Shown in pieces: positions 25,822 to 33,375 of a DNA stretch of 46,453 nt (position 1 is its first letter; each line of letters opens with the position of its first letter). Source of the stretch: Gemmatimonadota bacterium (GTDB taxonomy: Bacteria > Gemmatimonadota > Gemmatimonadetes > Longimicrobiales > Gaopeijiaceae). Where the stretch lies: positions 1 through 46,453 of the forward strand of contig JAPPNM010000134.1 in assembly GCA_028873825.1 (NCBI GenBank), written 5' to 3'. Position numbers and translations under genes: made by a program. Below the pieces are notes generated by a model that saw only the letters and a list, made by a program, of their open reading frames with translations, was not told the origin of the DNA and searched no databases.

Positions 25822-27963
25822 TCATCGCGCAACGACGTCGGCGCGCTCGATCACGGCGCCCTCGCGAACGGCGTCCGCGATCTCCATTCCCTCGACCACC
25901 TCGCCGAGGACGGTGTAGTTGAAGTCCAGCCTCGGGTTGTCCACCAGGTTGATGAAGATCTGCGCGTCGCCGGTGTCGCGGCCGCGCGTCGACAGCCCCA
26001 CCGTGCCTCGCCAGTGGGAATGGTCGCTGATCTCGTCGCGGCTGTAGGGGCCGTCCCCCATGTATTCGTTGCCGTGCGGGCTTCCGCCCTGAATCACGAA
26101 GTTGGGCGCGACGCGGTGGAAGGTGAGGCCGTCGAAGTAGCCCTCCCGGGCGAGGCGGGCGAAGCGGTCGGCGTTGGTGGCGGCGAGGTCGGGGCGGAGC
26201 GCGATCACGATGTCGCCCAGGCCGGCCATCCGGAGCCGCACGCCGGAGGCCGCCAGGGCCCGGATGCGGGCAGCGCCGGGGGTCGGCGTTCGGGGCAGCC
26301 GCCTCGGCGCGGCTTCGCGGACCGTCCCGGTCGACTCCGTCAGCAGTGCGGCGGCCAAGTCGGCAACAACGGGATCGAAATCGGTGAGGTAGGGCGCGAG
26401 GTCGTCGCCGGAGAACCCTCCCGCGGCGCCGATCCCCTCGAGGAGCGCGACGCGGACGTCCCTTTCGGTCTCGCGCCGGGCGGCGGTGAAGCGGGCGAGG
26501 GGCTCGAGCAGTCTGGAAACAGGCGTCTCGGCGGCCGCATGCCCGACGAGAAGCAGGGCGGCGGTCATCACGAGCTGCGGATCGTCGCTTTCCAGGGCGG
26601 CCAGGTATCGCTCGCGCCCCCGTCCCTCCGCCACCGCCCCCAGCCCCTCCAGCGCGGCCCGGCGCACGTTGGGGTCCTCGTCGCCGCTCAGGTCGTTCAG
26701 CGCCTCCGCCAGCCGGGCCCGGCCCGCGGCCCGCGCCGCCCACGCCCTCGCCAACGGGTTGGCGTGCCGCGCGAACCGCCATATGTCGTTGCGGGCCTCG
26801 TCCGGCGCGACCCCCGCGAGGGCGTGCAGGGCCCGCGCCGGCATGCGCCAGTCCCTCCCCCGGTCTTCCGGCTCCCTCGCGAGGGTCGCCAGCACGCGGC
26901 GCTGGCGTTTCCCGTCGGGGCACGGCCGCGCCGCCAGCCCGATGGCGGTGGCCGCCACGTGCGGGTCGGGGTCGCCGACGGCGTCGAGGATCGCGGGGCA
27001 TCCCTCGCCGGGGCGGATCCGCCGGTCGTAGGCGCGCAGCGCCTCCACCCGGACGCGCGGATCGGGATTCCCGAGACCCACGCGGATCAGCGTGCCCGCC
27101 CCCGTCCCGAAGTCCGCGGCCCAGATCATCACCTGCCGCCGCACGCCCCAGTCGTCGTCCGCCAGCAGGTTGACGGCGCGGTCGAGGGTGAGCCGGCCGG
27201 TCCGGGCCAGAGCCGCGACCGCCAGCCTGCGAATGCGGGCGGCGGCCGGCCCGCCGGCGTTTTCGGATCGCACTCGCGACAGTCCCTCCAACACGGCCAC
27301 CAGCTCCGGCGACACCGGAGCGTCCTTGCCGCCGCCCCGCGCCAGGGCCTCGAGGCCGCGCGCCAAGCCCGTCCCGGCGACGAGTCCGGGATCCTCCGCC
27401 AGGCCCTCGACCCCGCGCGCGATCTCCTCCAGCGCCTCGCCCGCATCCGCCCGCTGCGCGGCGTCGGCGAACGACAGGCGGCCCAGGCTTGCGGCCAGAC
27501 CTCCGAGCGCTCCGGGATCCGACTCGCTCCGCACCCGCGCGGCCAGCTCCGCCAACACGACTCCCGGGTCCCGCCCGTACACCGCCTGCGCCATGGCCGC
27601 CGCGGCCGCCGTCCTTACGACCGGCTCGGGGTCGTCGAGCATCGGCTTCAGCTCCTCGACCCGGCCCGGATCCTCCAGGCGCCCCAGCGCGCGCGCCGCC
27701 CATCCGCGAACATCCGGATCCCGGCTCGCCAGATGCGCCCTCACGCGGTCCAGCCCGGCTTCGCCTCGCGCGTCCTCTTCCGCGACGATCTCGGCGTAGG
27801 CGGTCTCCGCGCCCGAGTGTCCGGGACCGTCTCCGCCGCACGCCGCCAGCGCGCAGGGCACTACGGCGATCGCCAAGGGCGCGCGAATCCCGGCCGCTCC
27901 TGCGCGTCGCACCGGCGGCCGGCGGGTCCTCACTCGTACGGGTCCCAGGCGAACCGTTCCCAT
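25822..27963 (-). CDS. HEAT-repeat lipoprotein with C-terminal cyclophilin-type peptidyl-prolyl isomerase
   Basis: The 713-residue product has an arginine-rich N-region, hydrophobic PLAIAVVPCALAAC and lipobox cysteine C42. Residues about 65-540 hold a run of HEAT/armadillo-like repeats, recognisable as DPDVRGWAARALGRLEDP, DPEPVVRTAAAAAMAQAV, DPHVAATAIGLAAR and DPNVRRAALEGLGAVAEG. The C-terminal 148 residues (566-713) form a compact cyclophilin: FHRVAPNFVIQGGSP with the catalytic arginine R617, GTVGLSTRGRDTGDAQIFINL, and YTVLGEVVEGMEIAD. It should catalyse proline isomerisation on the outer face of a membrane, with the HEAT solenoid as a docking surface. The ATG at 27963 is supported by GGGGAG seven bases upstream. 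Its start lies 34 bases inside the end of the upstream alkyltransferase-like gene, implying coupled translation. Confidence 0.85.
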   Translation of the reverse strand: MGTVRLGPVRVRTRRPPVRRAGAAGIRAPLAIAVVPCALAACGGDGPGHSGAETAYAEIVAEEDARGEAGLDRVRAHLASRDPDVRGWAARALGRLEDPGRVEELKPMLDDPEPVVRTAAAAAMAQAVYGRDPGVVLAELAARVRSESDPGALGGLAASLGRLSFADAAQRADAGEALEEIARGVEGLAEDPGLVAGTGLARGLEALARGGGKDAPVSPELVAVLEGLSRVRSENAGGPAAARIRRLAVAALARTGRLTLDRAVNLLADDDWGVRRQVMIWAADFGTGAGTLIRVGLGNPDPRVRVEALRAYDRRIRPGEGCPAILDAVGDPDPHVAATAIGLAARPCPDGKRQRRVLATLAREPEDRGRDWRMPARALHALAGVAPDEARNDIWRFARHANPLARAWAARAAGRARLAEALNDLSGDEDPNVRRAALEGLGAVAEGRGRERYLAALESDDPQLVMTAALLLVGHAAAETPVSRLLEPLARFTAARRETERDVRVALLEGIGAAGGFSGDDLAPYLTDFDPVVADLAAALLTESTGTVREAAPRRLPRTPTPGAARIRALAASGVRLRMAGLGDIVIALRPDLAATNADRFARLAREGYFDGLTFHRVAPNFVIQGGSPHGNEYMGDGPYSRDEISDHSHWRGTVGLSTRGRDTGDAQIFINLVDNPRLDFNYTVLGEVVEGMEIADAVREGAVIERADVVAR

Positions 27964-28244
27964 GACGCTTCTCCCCTGTCGTCGAACACGATCCCCTCGC
28001 GCTCCAGCAGAGCCCTCTGGCGCTGCGCAAGCCCCGAAACGCGCGATGTCGAGATGGCGCCCCTCCGATTCACGACCCTCCACCAGGGCACGTCGGTTTC
28101 GGGGGACAGGTGGCTGAGCGCGTACCCCACTCCCCGTGCGGCCCGGGGCTCCCCGGCCAAGACGGCGATGCTTCCGTAGTTGGTGATCCGCCCCTTGGGG
28201 ATTCGCCGTACGCAGTCGTATACTCGTTCGGAAAACGCGCTCAT
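27930..28244 (-). CDS. alkyltransferase-like protein (ATL; MGMT homologue with Trp in place of the active Cys)
   Basis: The 104-residue protein corresponds to the DNA-binding domain of O6-alkylguanine-DNA methyltransferase. FSERVYDCVRRIPKGRITNYGSIA begins the helix-turn-helix portion, and the active-site segment is PWWRVVNRRG where methyltransferases have PCHRV. Loss of the cysteine defines ATL proteins, which bind O6-alkylguanine lesions and pass them to nucleotide excision repair without reversing them. Residues GVGYALSHL match the arginine-finger and recognition helix region. The ATG at 28244 was preferred over an in-frame TTG at 28253. It overlaps the downstream HEAT-cyclophilin gene by 34 bases, an odd pairing of DNA repair with an exported protein. 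Confidence 0.88.
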   Translation of the reverse strand: MSAFSERVYDCVRRIPKGRITNYGSIAVLAGEPRAARGVGYALSHLSPETDVPWWRVVNRRGAISTSRVSGLAQRQRALLEREGIVFDDRGEASWERFAWDPYE

Positions 28245-28349
28245 CGGGCGCAAACCGTTCCCGGCCGCCCGGCCTCGCTACGATTCTCGGGGACCGCCGG
28301 CGCGGCGGGCGGGTAACAGGCGGGCGGGAGCGGATGTCGGTAAGGTGGA

Positions 28350-28377
28350 GTATACGGAATGTAAAGCGCAGTGTACA
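28350..28377 (+). promoter_or_regulatory. regulatory element with TGTAAAG-N7-TACA, upstream of the LVIVD lipoprotein gene
   Basis: Bases 28360-28377 read TGTAAAG, seven variable bases, TACA, the same 18-base format found in the modules at 19428-19445 and 32-49 (minus). A GTATAC palindrome at 28350-28355 also recurs in the murQ module (19460-19465). The element ends 25 bases before the ATG at 28403. It is shorter than the other copies and lacks the ACATTACA inverted repeat, so it may be a single operator. Confidence 0.4.
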
Positions 28378-28402
28378 TGCGCGCCTTCAAGGGAGGAACG
28401 GA

Positions 28403-30631
28403 ATGGGGACTGGCCGGCGTTTCGGAGCCCGCGGACGGAATGCCCGCGGCGATCGAGCGGCGACGCGTGTGTGCCGGACCGCTTCGCTCTGCTCCGCCTT
28501 GCTCCTCGCGGGCTGCGGGGCGGGTGGCGCCTCGAGGGTGAAGGTCGATCCCTCGCGGCCGCCTCCCCCGCCCGAGACGCCTGCGCCCGCCCGAGAGACC
28601 GGAGCGGAGGCGGAACCGGCCGACGGCGCCGCCCCGGAGACTCCCCGCGCCGGCGTCCCCGCCGCGCCCGGCTACCCGCCCGCCGTCCGGATAGGAGCCC
28701 GGGTCGCGGAAATCCGTACGGAACCGGCGGAGATCGTGCTGGAGGCCGGGGATTCCCTGGCGGTGGGCGAAGACGTGAAGACGATCGCCTACGACGCCGA
28801 CGGCCGCGAGGTGAAGGGCATCCGGATTCTCTCGAACCTCGACTCCCGCTTCGCGGTCCTGGAGGACGGCTACGTCAAGGGCATCGCCGAGGGAGACGCC
28901 GAACTTCGCATGTCCATCCGGGTTCCGCCCGCCGCCGGCACGGGACCGCCCGAGGTCCGGACCTTCGGCGCGCCGCTCAGGGTGGTCGGACCGCCCGTGG
29001 CGGCCGTCGAGATCGTGGATCCGGGCGTGCGCCTCCTTGCGGGGACGGCGATCCGGCTCGAGGCGCGGGCGCTGGCGGCGGGGGGCGAGCCCCGCCGGTT
29101 CGTCGAGGTGGCTTGGACGAGCGACCGGCGCCGCCTCGCCACCGTCGACGAGCGGGGCTTCCTGCGAGCGCTTCTGCCGGGGACGGTGACCGTCACCGCC
29201 GCCGTGGGCGAGATAGTGGGCGCCCGGACCTTCGAGGTCGAGGAGAACCCGGTGGTCGCGGTCGAGGTGTCGGGGCCGTCGCGGGGGCGGACGGGAGACG
29301 TGCTGAGGTATGCGGCGGTCGCGCGAGACGCGGCGGGAGGGGAGGTCGCGGGCGCGCCGGTCGACTTCGCGGCGGCGGCGTTCGAGACCCGCGCGGACAT
29401 GGGCGCGTCCGTGTACCCGGACGGCGCGTTCGTCGCCGAGCGGCCGGGTCTGTACCGGGTGACGGCGGGCGTGGCCGGCCGGAGCGGACAGATGCTCGTG
29501 GAAGTCGCCGAACGGGGCGCGAGCCGCGAGATCGTCCTGACCGGACGCGGCGCGGTGGCCGACCGGCCGACCTCGGACCTGTGGGCCTTCACCGGAACCG
29601 ACGGACGCGACTACGTCTACACGGGGACGCACGCCGGCGGCCAGCGCATGCTCGCGTGGGACGTCACGGACCCTGCCAACCCCGTGCTCACCGACTTCGT
29701 GGAGGTCGATGCGCGGGTGGTCAACGACGTCAAGGTGAACGACGACGCCACCGTCGCGGCGATCACGCGCGAGGGGGCGTCGGACCGCAAGAACGGCATC
29801 GTCGTGCTCGACCTGGCCGATCCGGCCCACCCGGTCGTCGCCGACACGTACACGAAGGACCTGACCGGAGGCGTACACAACGTCTTCTTCGCGGGCGACG
29901 TCCTCTACGCCGTTCACAACGGCACCTTCGACGTCCACATCCTCGACATCTCCGACCCGGACGACGTGGAGGAGGTGGGGCGCTGGGGGATCGACCGGCC
30001 GGGCAAGTACCTGCACGACATCTGGGTGGCGGACGGGCTCGCCTACGTTTCCTACTGGCACGACGGCGTTTACATCCTCGACGTGGGCGACGGCCGCTGG
30101 GGGGGCACGCCCACCGAGCCGGCGGAGGTGGGCAGCTTCGCGTACGAGGAGGGCAACACGCACGTCGCCTTCCCCTACACGAACTCCGACGGGCGCCGCT
30201 ACCTCTTCGTGGGCGACGAGATCTTCGGCTGCGACGACTGCATCTCGCGCAACGGACACCCGGGGGACGGGTCGCGCGGCTTCGTCCACGTTCTCGACAT
30301 GGAGGATCCCGCGAACCCCCGCGAGGTGGCTCGCTACGAGGTCCCCGAGGCCGGGGCGCACAACCTGTGGGCCGAAGACGACCGGTTGTACGTGGCCTAC
30401 TACCAGGCCGGACTCCGGGTGGTGGACGTGTCGGGGGAGCTCAGGGGCGACCTCTTCCGGCAGGGGCGCGAGATCGCCTGGTTCCCGACGGGAACGCCGG
30501 ATGGACACGTGGCCAACTCGCCGATGGCGTGGGGGCCGCAGCCGTTCCGGGGTCATGTCTTCGTGTCGGATCTGAACTCCGGGCTGTGGGTCCTGCGGGT
30601 GGTGCCGCGGAAGAAGGCGGCGGCGTCGTGA
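28403..30631 (+). CDS. lipoprotein with Ig-like domains and LVIVD beta-propeller repeats
   Basis: The 742-residue product has an arginine-rich N-region and lipobox SALLLAGC with C38. A proline/glutamate linker follows, then two or three bacterial Ig-like units (about 100-380) with IRTEPAEIVLEAGDSLAVG, DSRFAVLEDGYVKGIAEGDAELRM and LATVDERGFLRALLPGTVTVTA. Residues about 395-735 carry LVIVD-type repeats, for example DVTDPANPVLTDFVEV, VLDLADPAHPVVADTY, ILDISDPDDVEEVGRW and VLDMEDPANPREVARY, forming a propeller. A CDDC motif (C610, C613) sits in a loop of the propeller and could bind metal or form a disulfide. No enzymatic residues are recognised; adhesion or protein binding at the cell surface is likely. 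GGGAGGAACGG just before the ATG at 28403 supports this start. It begins a run with the YVTN protein and Pcm genes. Confidence 0.8.
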   Translation: MGTGRRFGARGRNARGDRAATRVCRTASLCSALLLAGCGAGGASRVKVDPSRPPPPPETPAPARETGAEAEPADGAAPETPRAGVPAAPGYPPAVRIGARVAEIRTEPAEIVLEAGDSLAVGEDVKTIAYDADGREVKGIRILSNLDSRFAVLEDGYVKGIAEGDAELRMSIRVPPAAGTGPPEVRTFGAPLRVVGPPVAAVEIVDPGVRLLAGTAIRLEARALAAGGEPRRFVEVAWTSDRRRLATVDERGFLRALLPGTVTVTAAVGEIVGARTFEVEENPVVAVEVSGPSRGRTGDVLRYAAVARDAAGGEVAGAPVDFAAAAFETRADMGASVYPDGAFVAERPGLYRVTAGVAGRSGQMLVEVAERGASREIVLTGRGAVADRPTSDLWAFTGTDGRDYVYTGTHAGGQRMLAWDVTDPANPVLTDFVEVDARVVNDVKVNDDATVAAITREGASDRKNGIVVLDLADPAHPVVADTYTKDLTGGVHNVFFAGDVLYAVHNGTFDVHILDISDPDDVEEVGRWGIDRPGKYLHDIWVADGLAYVSYWHDGVYILDVGDGRWGGTPTEPAEVGSFAYEEGNTHVAFPYTNSDGRRYLFVGDEIFGCDDCISRNGHPGDGSRGFVHVLDMEDPANPREVARYEVPEAGAHNLWAEDDRLYVAYYQAGLRVVDVSGELRGDLFRQGREIAWFPTGTPDGHVANSPMAWGPQPFRGHVFVSDLNSGLWVLRVVPRKKAAAS

Positions 30632-30671
30632 CGAGGTCCGGGGTGCGGTGCCCGCGAGAGTGCGCGTGAGG

Positions 30672-31814
30672 ATGTCGGCGGGCGCGGCGATGGCGGGGAC
30701 GCTGCCGGGTCTGGCGCTCGCGCTCATGGCGGGGGGCGCGGCGGCCCAGTCCCCCGTCTACCGGGTCTACGTCGCCAACGAGTCCTCGGACCTGGTCAGC
30801 CGCGTGGCCTTCACGCCGGCGGCGGGCGCGGTCGTCGAGAAGGAGATCGCCGTCGGCGTCATGCCCGGCGACAACGACGGCGCGCACGGGCTCAGCGTGT
30901 CGCCGGACGGCCGCCACTGGTACGTGACGATCGCGCACGGCACCCCCTACGGCGAAGTCTGGAAGTTCCGCGCGGGCCCCGACACTCTGGTCGCGCGCAC
31001 CCGGCTGGGCCTCTTCCCGGCCACCATGGGGATCACGCCCGACGGGCAGTTCATGCTGGCCGCGAACTTCAACCTGCACGGTGACATGGTCCCTTCGACC
31101 GTCTCGGTGGTCTACACGCCTGACATGTTGGAGGTCACGAAGGTCGAAACCTGCATGATGCCTCACGGGAGCCGGGTGCGCCCCGACGGGACCCGGCACT
31201 ACTCGGCGTGCATGCACTCCGAGCAGCTGGTCGAGATCGACGTGGCGACCTTCGAGGTGACCGCCCGCTTCGACGTGACTCCGGGACTCGAGGGCGCGCT
31301 GGCGGGGCGGGGGGGCGAGGGACGGCACGGGGACCACGGGGGCGGGCGGGCGTGCAGCCCGACCTGGGTCGAGCCGGGGCTGGGGTCGCGCGCCAACCGC
31401 GTGGTGTACGTGGCCTGCAACGGGAACGACGAGGTGCTGGAGGTCGACACGGAAGCCTGGGAGGTCTCGCGCCGGTTTCCCACCGGGAAGGGGCCGTACA
31501 ACCTGGAGGTGACGCAGGACGGCGAGCTGCTGATCGCGACGCTCAAGGGCGAGCGGGCGGTCGCCGTCTTCGATCTCGGCGGCGGTGCGGAGATCGGGCG
31601 GGTGGCGACCTCGCGGCCGGTCACGCACGGTGTGGTCGCCAGCCGCGACGGCCGGTACGCCTTCGTGTCGAACGAGTCCGTGGGCTCGGTGCGCGGAACC
31701 CTCGACGTGATCGACCTGCGGTCGCTCGAGGTGGTGGCGACGTTGGAGCTGGAGCACCAGTCGGGAGGCATCGACTTCTGGCCCGAGCCGAGCGCTCCCG
31801 GCGGCGTTCGTTGA
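30672..31814 (+). CDS. exported YVTN-type beta-propeller protein with Cys/His/Met-rich loops
   Basis: The 380-residue product has a signal peptide (hydrophobic LPGLALALMAGGAAAQ) and repeating propeller blades: VYRVYVANESSDLVSRV, GLSVSPDGRHWYVTIAHG, TMGITPDGQFMLAANF, NRVVYVACNGNDEVLEVD, LEVTQDGELLIATLKG and GVVASRDGRYAFVSNE. Unusual loops contain CMMPH (C161), SACMHS (C180), an HGDHGGGRAC stretch (C228) and VACNG (C249). The combination of cysteine, methionine and histidine could indicate copper or haem binding; that is inference. An in-frame GTG at 30648 is an alternative start. It follows the LVIVD lipoprotein gene by 40 bases and overlaps the pcm start, so the three are probably one operon. 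Confidence 0.78.
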   Translation: MSAGAAMAGTLPGLALALMAGGAAAQSPVYRVYVANESSDLVSRVAFTPAAGAVVEKEIAVGVMPGDNDGAHGLSVSPDGRHWYVTIAHGTPYGEVWKFRAGPDTLVARTRLGLFPATMGITPDGQFMLAANFNLHGDMVPSTVSVVYTPDMLEVTKVETCMMPHGSRVRPDGTRHYSACMHSEQLVEIDVATFEVTARFDVTPGLEGALAGRGGEGRHGDHGGGRACSPTWVEPGLGSRANRVVYVACNGNDEVLEVDTEAWEVSRRFPTGKGPYNLEVTQDGELLIATLKGERAVAVFDLGGGAEIGRVATSRPVTHGVVASRDGRYAFVSNESVGSVRGTLDVIDLRSLEVVATLELEHQSGGIDFWPEPSAPGGVR

Positions 31815-32458
31815 GGGGCCGCGCGAACAGGCTGACGAGGGCGAGGCGGCGGATGGTGCGCCGCCACATCGCGGGACGCGGGATCTCGGACGCGCGGGTT
31901 CTCGATGCGATGGCCGCGGTGCCGCGCGAGCGCTTTGTCGAGCGCAGCCTGTCACACCGGGCCTACGCCGACGGACCGCTCCCCATCGGGCACGGCCAGA
32001 CAATCTCGCAGCCGTACGTGGTCGCCTGGATGGCGGAAGCGGCCGAGCTGGGCACCGGCGACCGCGTCCTGGAGGTCGGGACCGGCTCGGGGTATGCGGC
32101 CGCCGTGCTCAGCCGGCTCGCCGGTACGGTCTACACCGTTGAGCGCCACCGGATGCTAGCGGAGGAGGCTCTGCAACGGCTGAGCGTGCTCGGGTACGGG
32201 AACGTGCGCGTTCGCCACGGAGACGGGAGCCTGGGATGGGGACGGCACGCGCCCTATGACGCGATCCTGGTGGCCGCCGCAGGTCCCCGCGTGCCCCGCG
32301 CGCTTCGGGACCAGCTCGGACCGGGCGGGCGCCTGGTCATGCCGGTGGGATCGCATTGCGGACGGCAGCGGCTGACCCTGGAGCGGCGCGGGAGGTCGGG
32401 GAACTTCAAGCGGGAGGAGCTCGGTGCCGTTCGGTTCGTTCCGTTGATCCCCCACTAG
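31811..32458 (+). CDS. pcm: protein-L-isoaspartate O-methyltransferase
   Basis: The 215-residue protein matches Pcm. ARRRMVRRHIAGRGISDARVLDAMAAVPRERFV is the family N-terminus, GHGQTISQPYVVAWM (60-74) forms the isoaspartyl-binding loop, and VLEVGTGSGY (86-95) binds S-adenosylmethionine. PYDAILVAAAGPRVP and LGPGGRLVMPVG are the later motifs. It methylates isoaspartyl residues in damaged proteins to start their repair. The TTG at 31811, overlapping the upstream stop (TTGA), is preferred over ATG at 31853, because starting at the ATG would cut off the conserved residues before RMV. The stop codon lies inside a copy of the dispersed repeat. Confidence 0.9.
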   Translation: MRGRANRLTRARRRMVRRHIAGRGISDARVLDAMAAVPRERFVERSLSHRAYADGPLPIGHGQTISQPYVVAWMAEAAELGTGDRVLEVGTGSGYAAAVLSRLAGTVYTVERHRMLAEEALQRLSVLGYGNVRVRHGDGSLGWGRHAPYDAILVAAAGPRVPRALRDQLGPGGRLVMPVGSHCGRQRLTLERRGRSGNFKREELGAVRFVPLIPH

Positions 32459-32477
32459 CAGCCCGTGGACAAAATCC
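32455..32477 (+). repeat. dispersed repeat core, copy C, overlapping the pcm stop codon
   Basis: This 23-base segment matches the minus-strand copy at 108-130 at 22 of 23 positions and includes CAGCCCGTGGACAAAATCC. It begins with the last bases of the pcm gene including its TAG stop. It lies in the 44-base gap between pcm and the convergent membrane-protein gene, unlike the other copies, which precede genes. Confidence 0.55.
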
Positions 32478-32502
32478 CCCCTCGGGCGGCTCTATCGACT
32501 TT

Positions 32503-32964
32503 CTAAATCATGGCCTGCAGCACCCAGATCACCAGTTGGAAGCCGAGGAGAATCACCGGCAGGACCAGGGTGAGCCCCACCGAGAAGGTCAGCCCGGCGC
32601 GGAACAGGAGCGGGCCGACCGGCAGGACCTCGCGCCCCCACAGCTTGTGGACCAGCGACTCGACGACGGGTCCCAGCGTGTAGCACGCGTTTGCCGCCAA
32701 CAGGACGACGGCGACGGGACCCATGGCCGACCGCGGGGAAACGGATTCGCCGTGGAGAAGGGCCAGCAAACCGAGGCCGGAGAGCGAGACAGCGCCTCCC
32801 GCCGCGATGATCGCGTTGTATGCGAACCGCCGCTTCTCCCACCACCCGAAGATGCCGCCGACGCTCCGTCTGGCGGGCTCGGGGTACAGGAAGTCGGCGA
32901 GTGGCGAGCCGGACCGGCCCGCTTTGCCGTCGATCTTGAAGACTGAAGAATCCGTACCGGCCAT
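32503..32964 (-). CDS. small multi-pass membrane protein, unknown
   Basis: The 153-residue protein begins with a soluble N-terminus (about 1-45, ending GGIFGWWEKRRFAYN) followed by four hydrophobic segments: AIIAAGGAVSLSGLGLLALL, MGPVAVVLLAANACYTLGPVV, LPVGPLLFRAGLTFSVGL and TLVLPVILLGFQLVIWVLQ. The family is not recognised. The ATG at 32964 follows AAGGA eight bases upstream. It is divergent from the POT transporter gene and convergent with pcm. Confidence 0.75.
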   Translation of the reverse strand: MAGTDSSVFKIDGKAGRSGSPLADFLYPEPARRSVGGIFGWWEKRRFAYNAIIAAGGAVSLSGLGLLALLHGESVSPRSAMGPVAVVLLAANACYTLGPVVESLVHKLWGREVLPVGPLLFRAGLTFSVGLTLVLPVILLGFQLVIWVLQAMI

Positions 32965-33375
32965 TTCGGGGTCCTTGCTGAAGGGATCTGGGTTGCGCGC
33001 AGTGCGCACAGCGGACGTCGGAGAGCTTCCGGATCCGAAGTTGCCGGTGCCGAAACCCCGGCGGCGCCCTTGTGTGAGACGTGCGCCGGCCGCGTCCGGT
33101 TGTCCCGCCCGCCGGCCTGTGCGTCCGCGGCCGACTCCGCGGCCGAAGTCGAGACCGCGACCCCCTTCACTGCCTCTCCTGGCAGGGCGCCCGGTCGCGG
33201 CCCTCGTCTCCGGCGGCAACACCGACCCGGGCGTGGGCGGTGCCATCACGGAGGGGCGCGTGCCCCGATCGGGACCGCCGGGCGCTTCGCGACTCGCCGC
33301 AAGGCGCAACGGGCCGTAGGTTGCCCGTCGGACCCAAACCGGTCGTTCAGGCTTCCCGCAACCCCAGAGGTGCAT
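32965..33375. other. 411-base divergent intergenic region between membrane protein and POT transporter
   Basis: This is the longest gap in the window without a supported gene. Reading frames through it are arginine/proline-rich, lack plausible starts with ribosome-binding sites and resemble noncoding GC-rich sequence. It must hold promoters for both flanking genes. The only symmetry I notice is a small inverted repeat TGCGC-N5-GCGCA near 32997-33011. No riboswitch or small RNA gene is recognisable. Confidence 0.5.
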
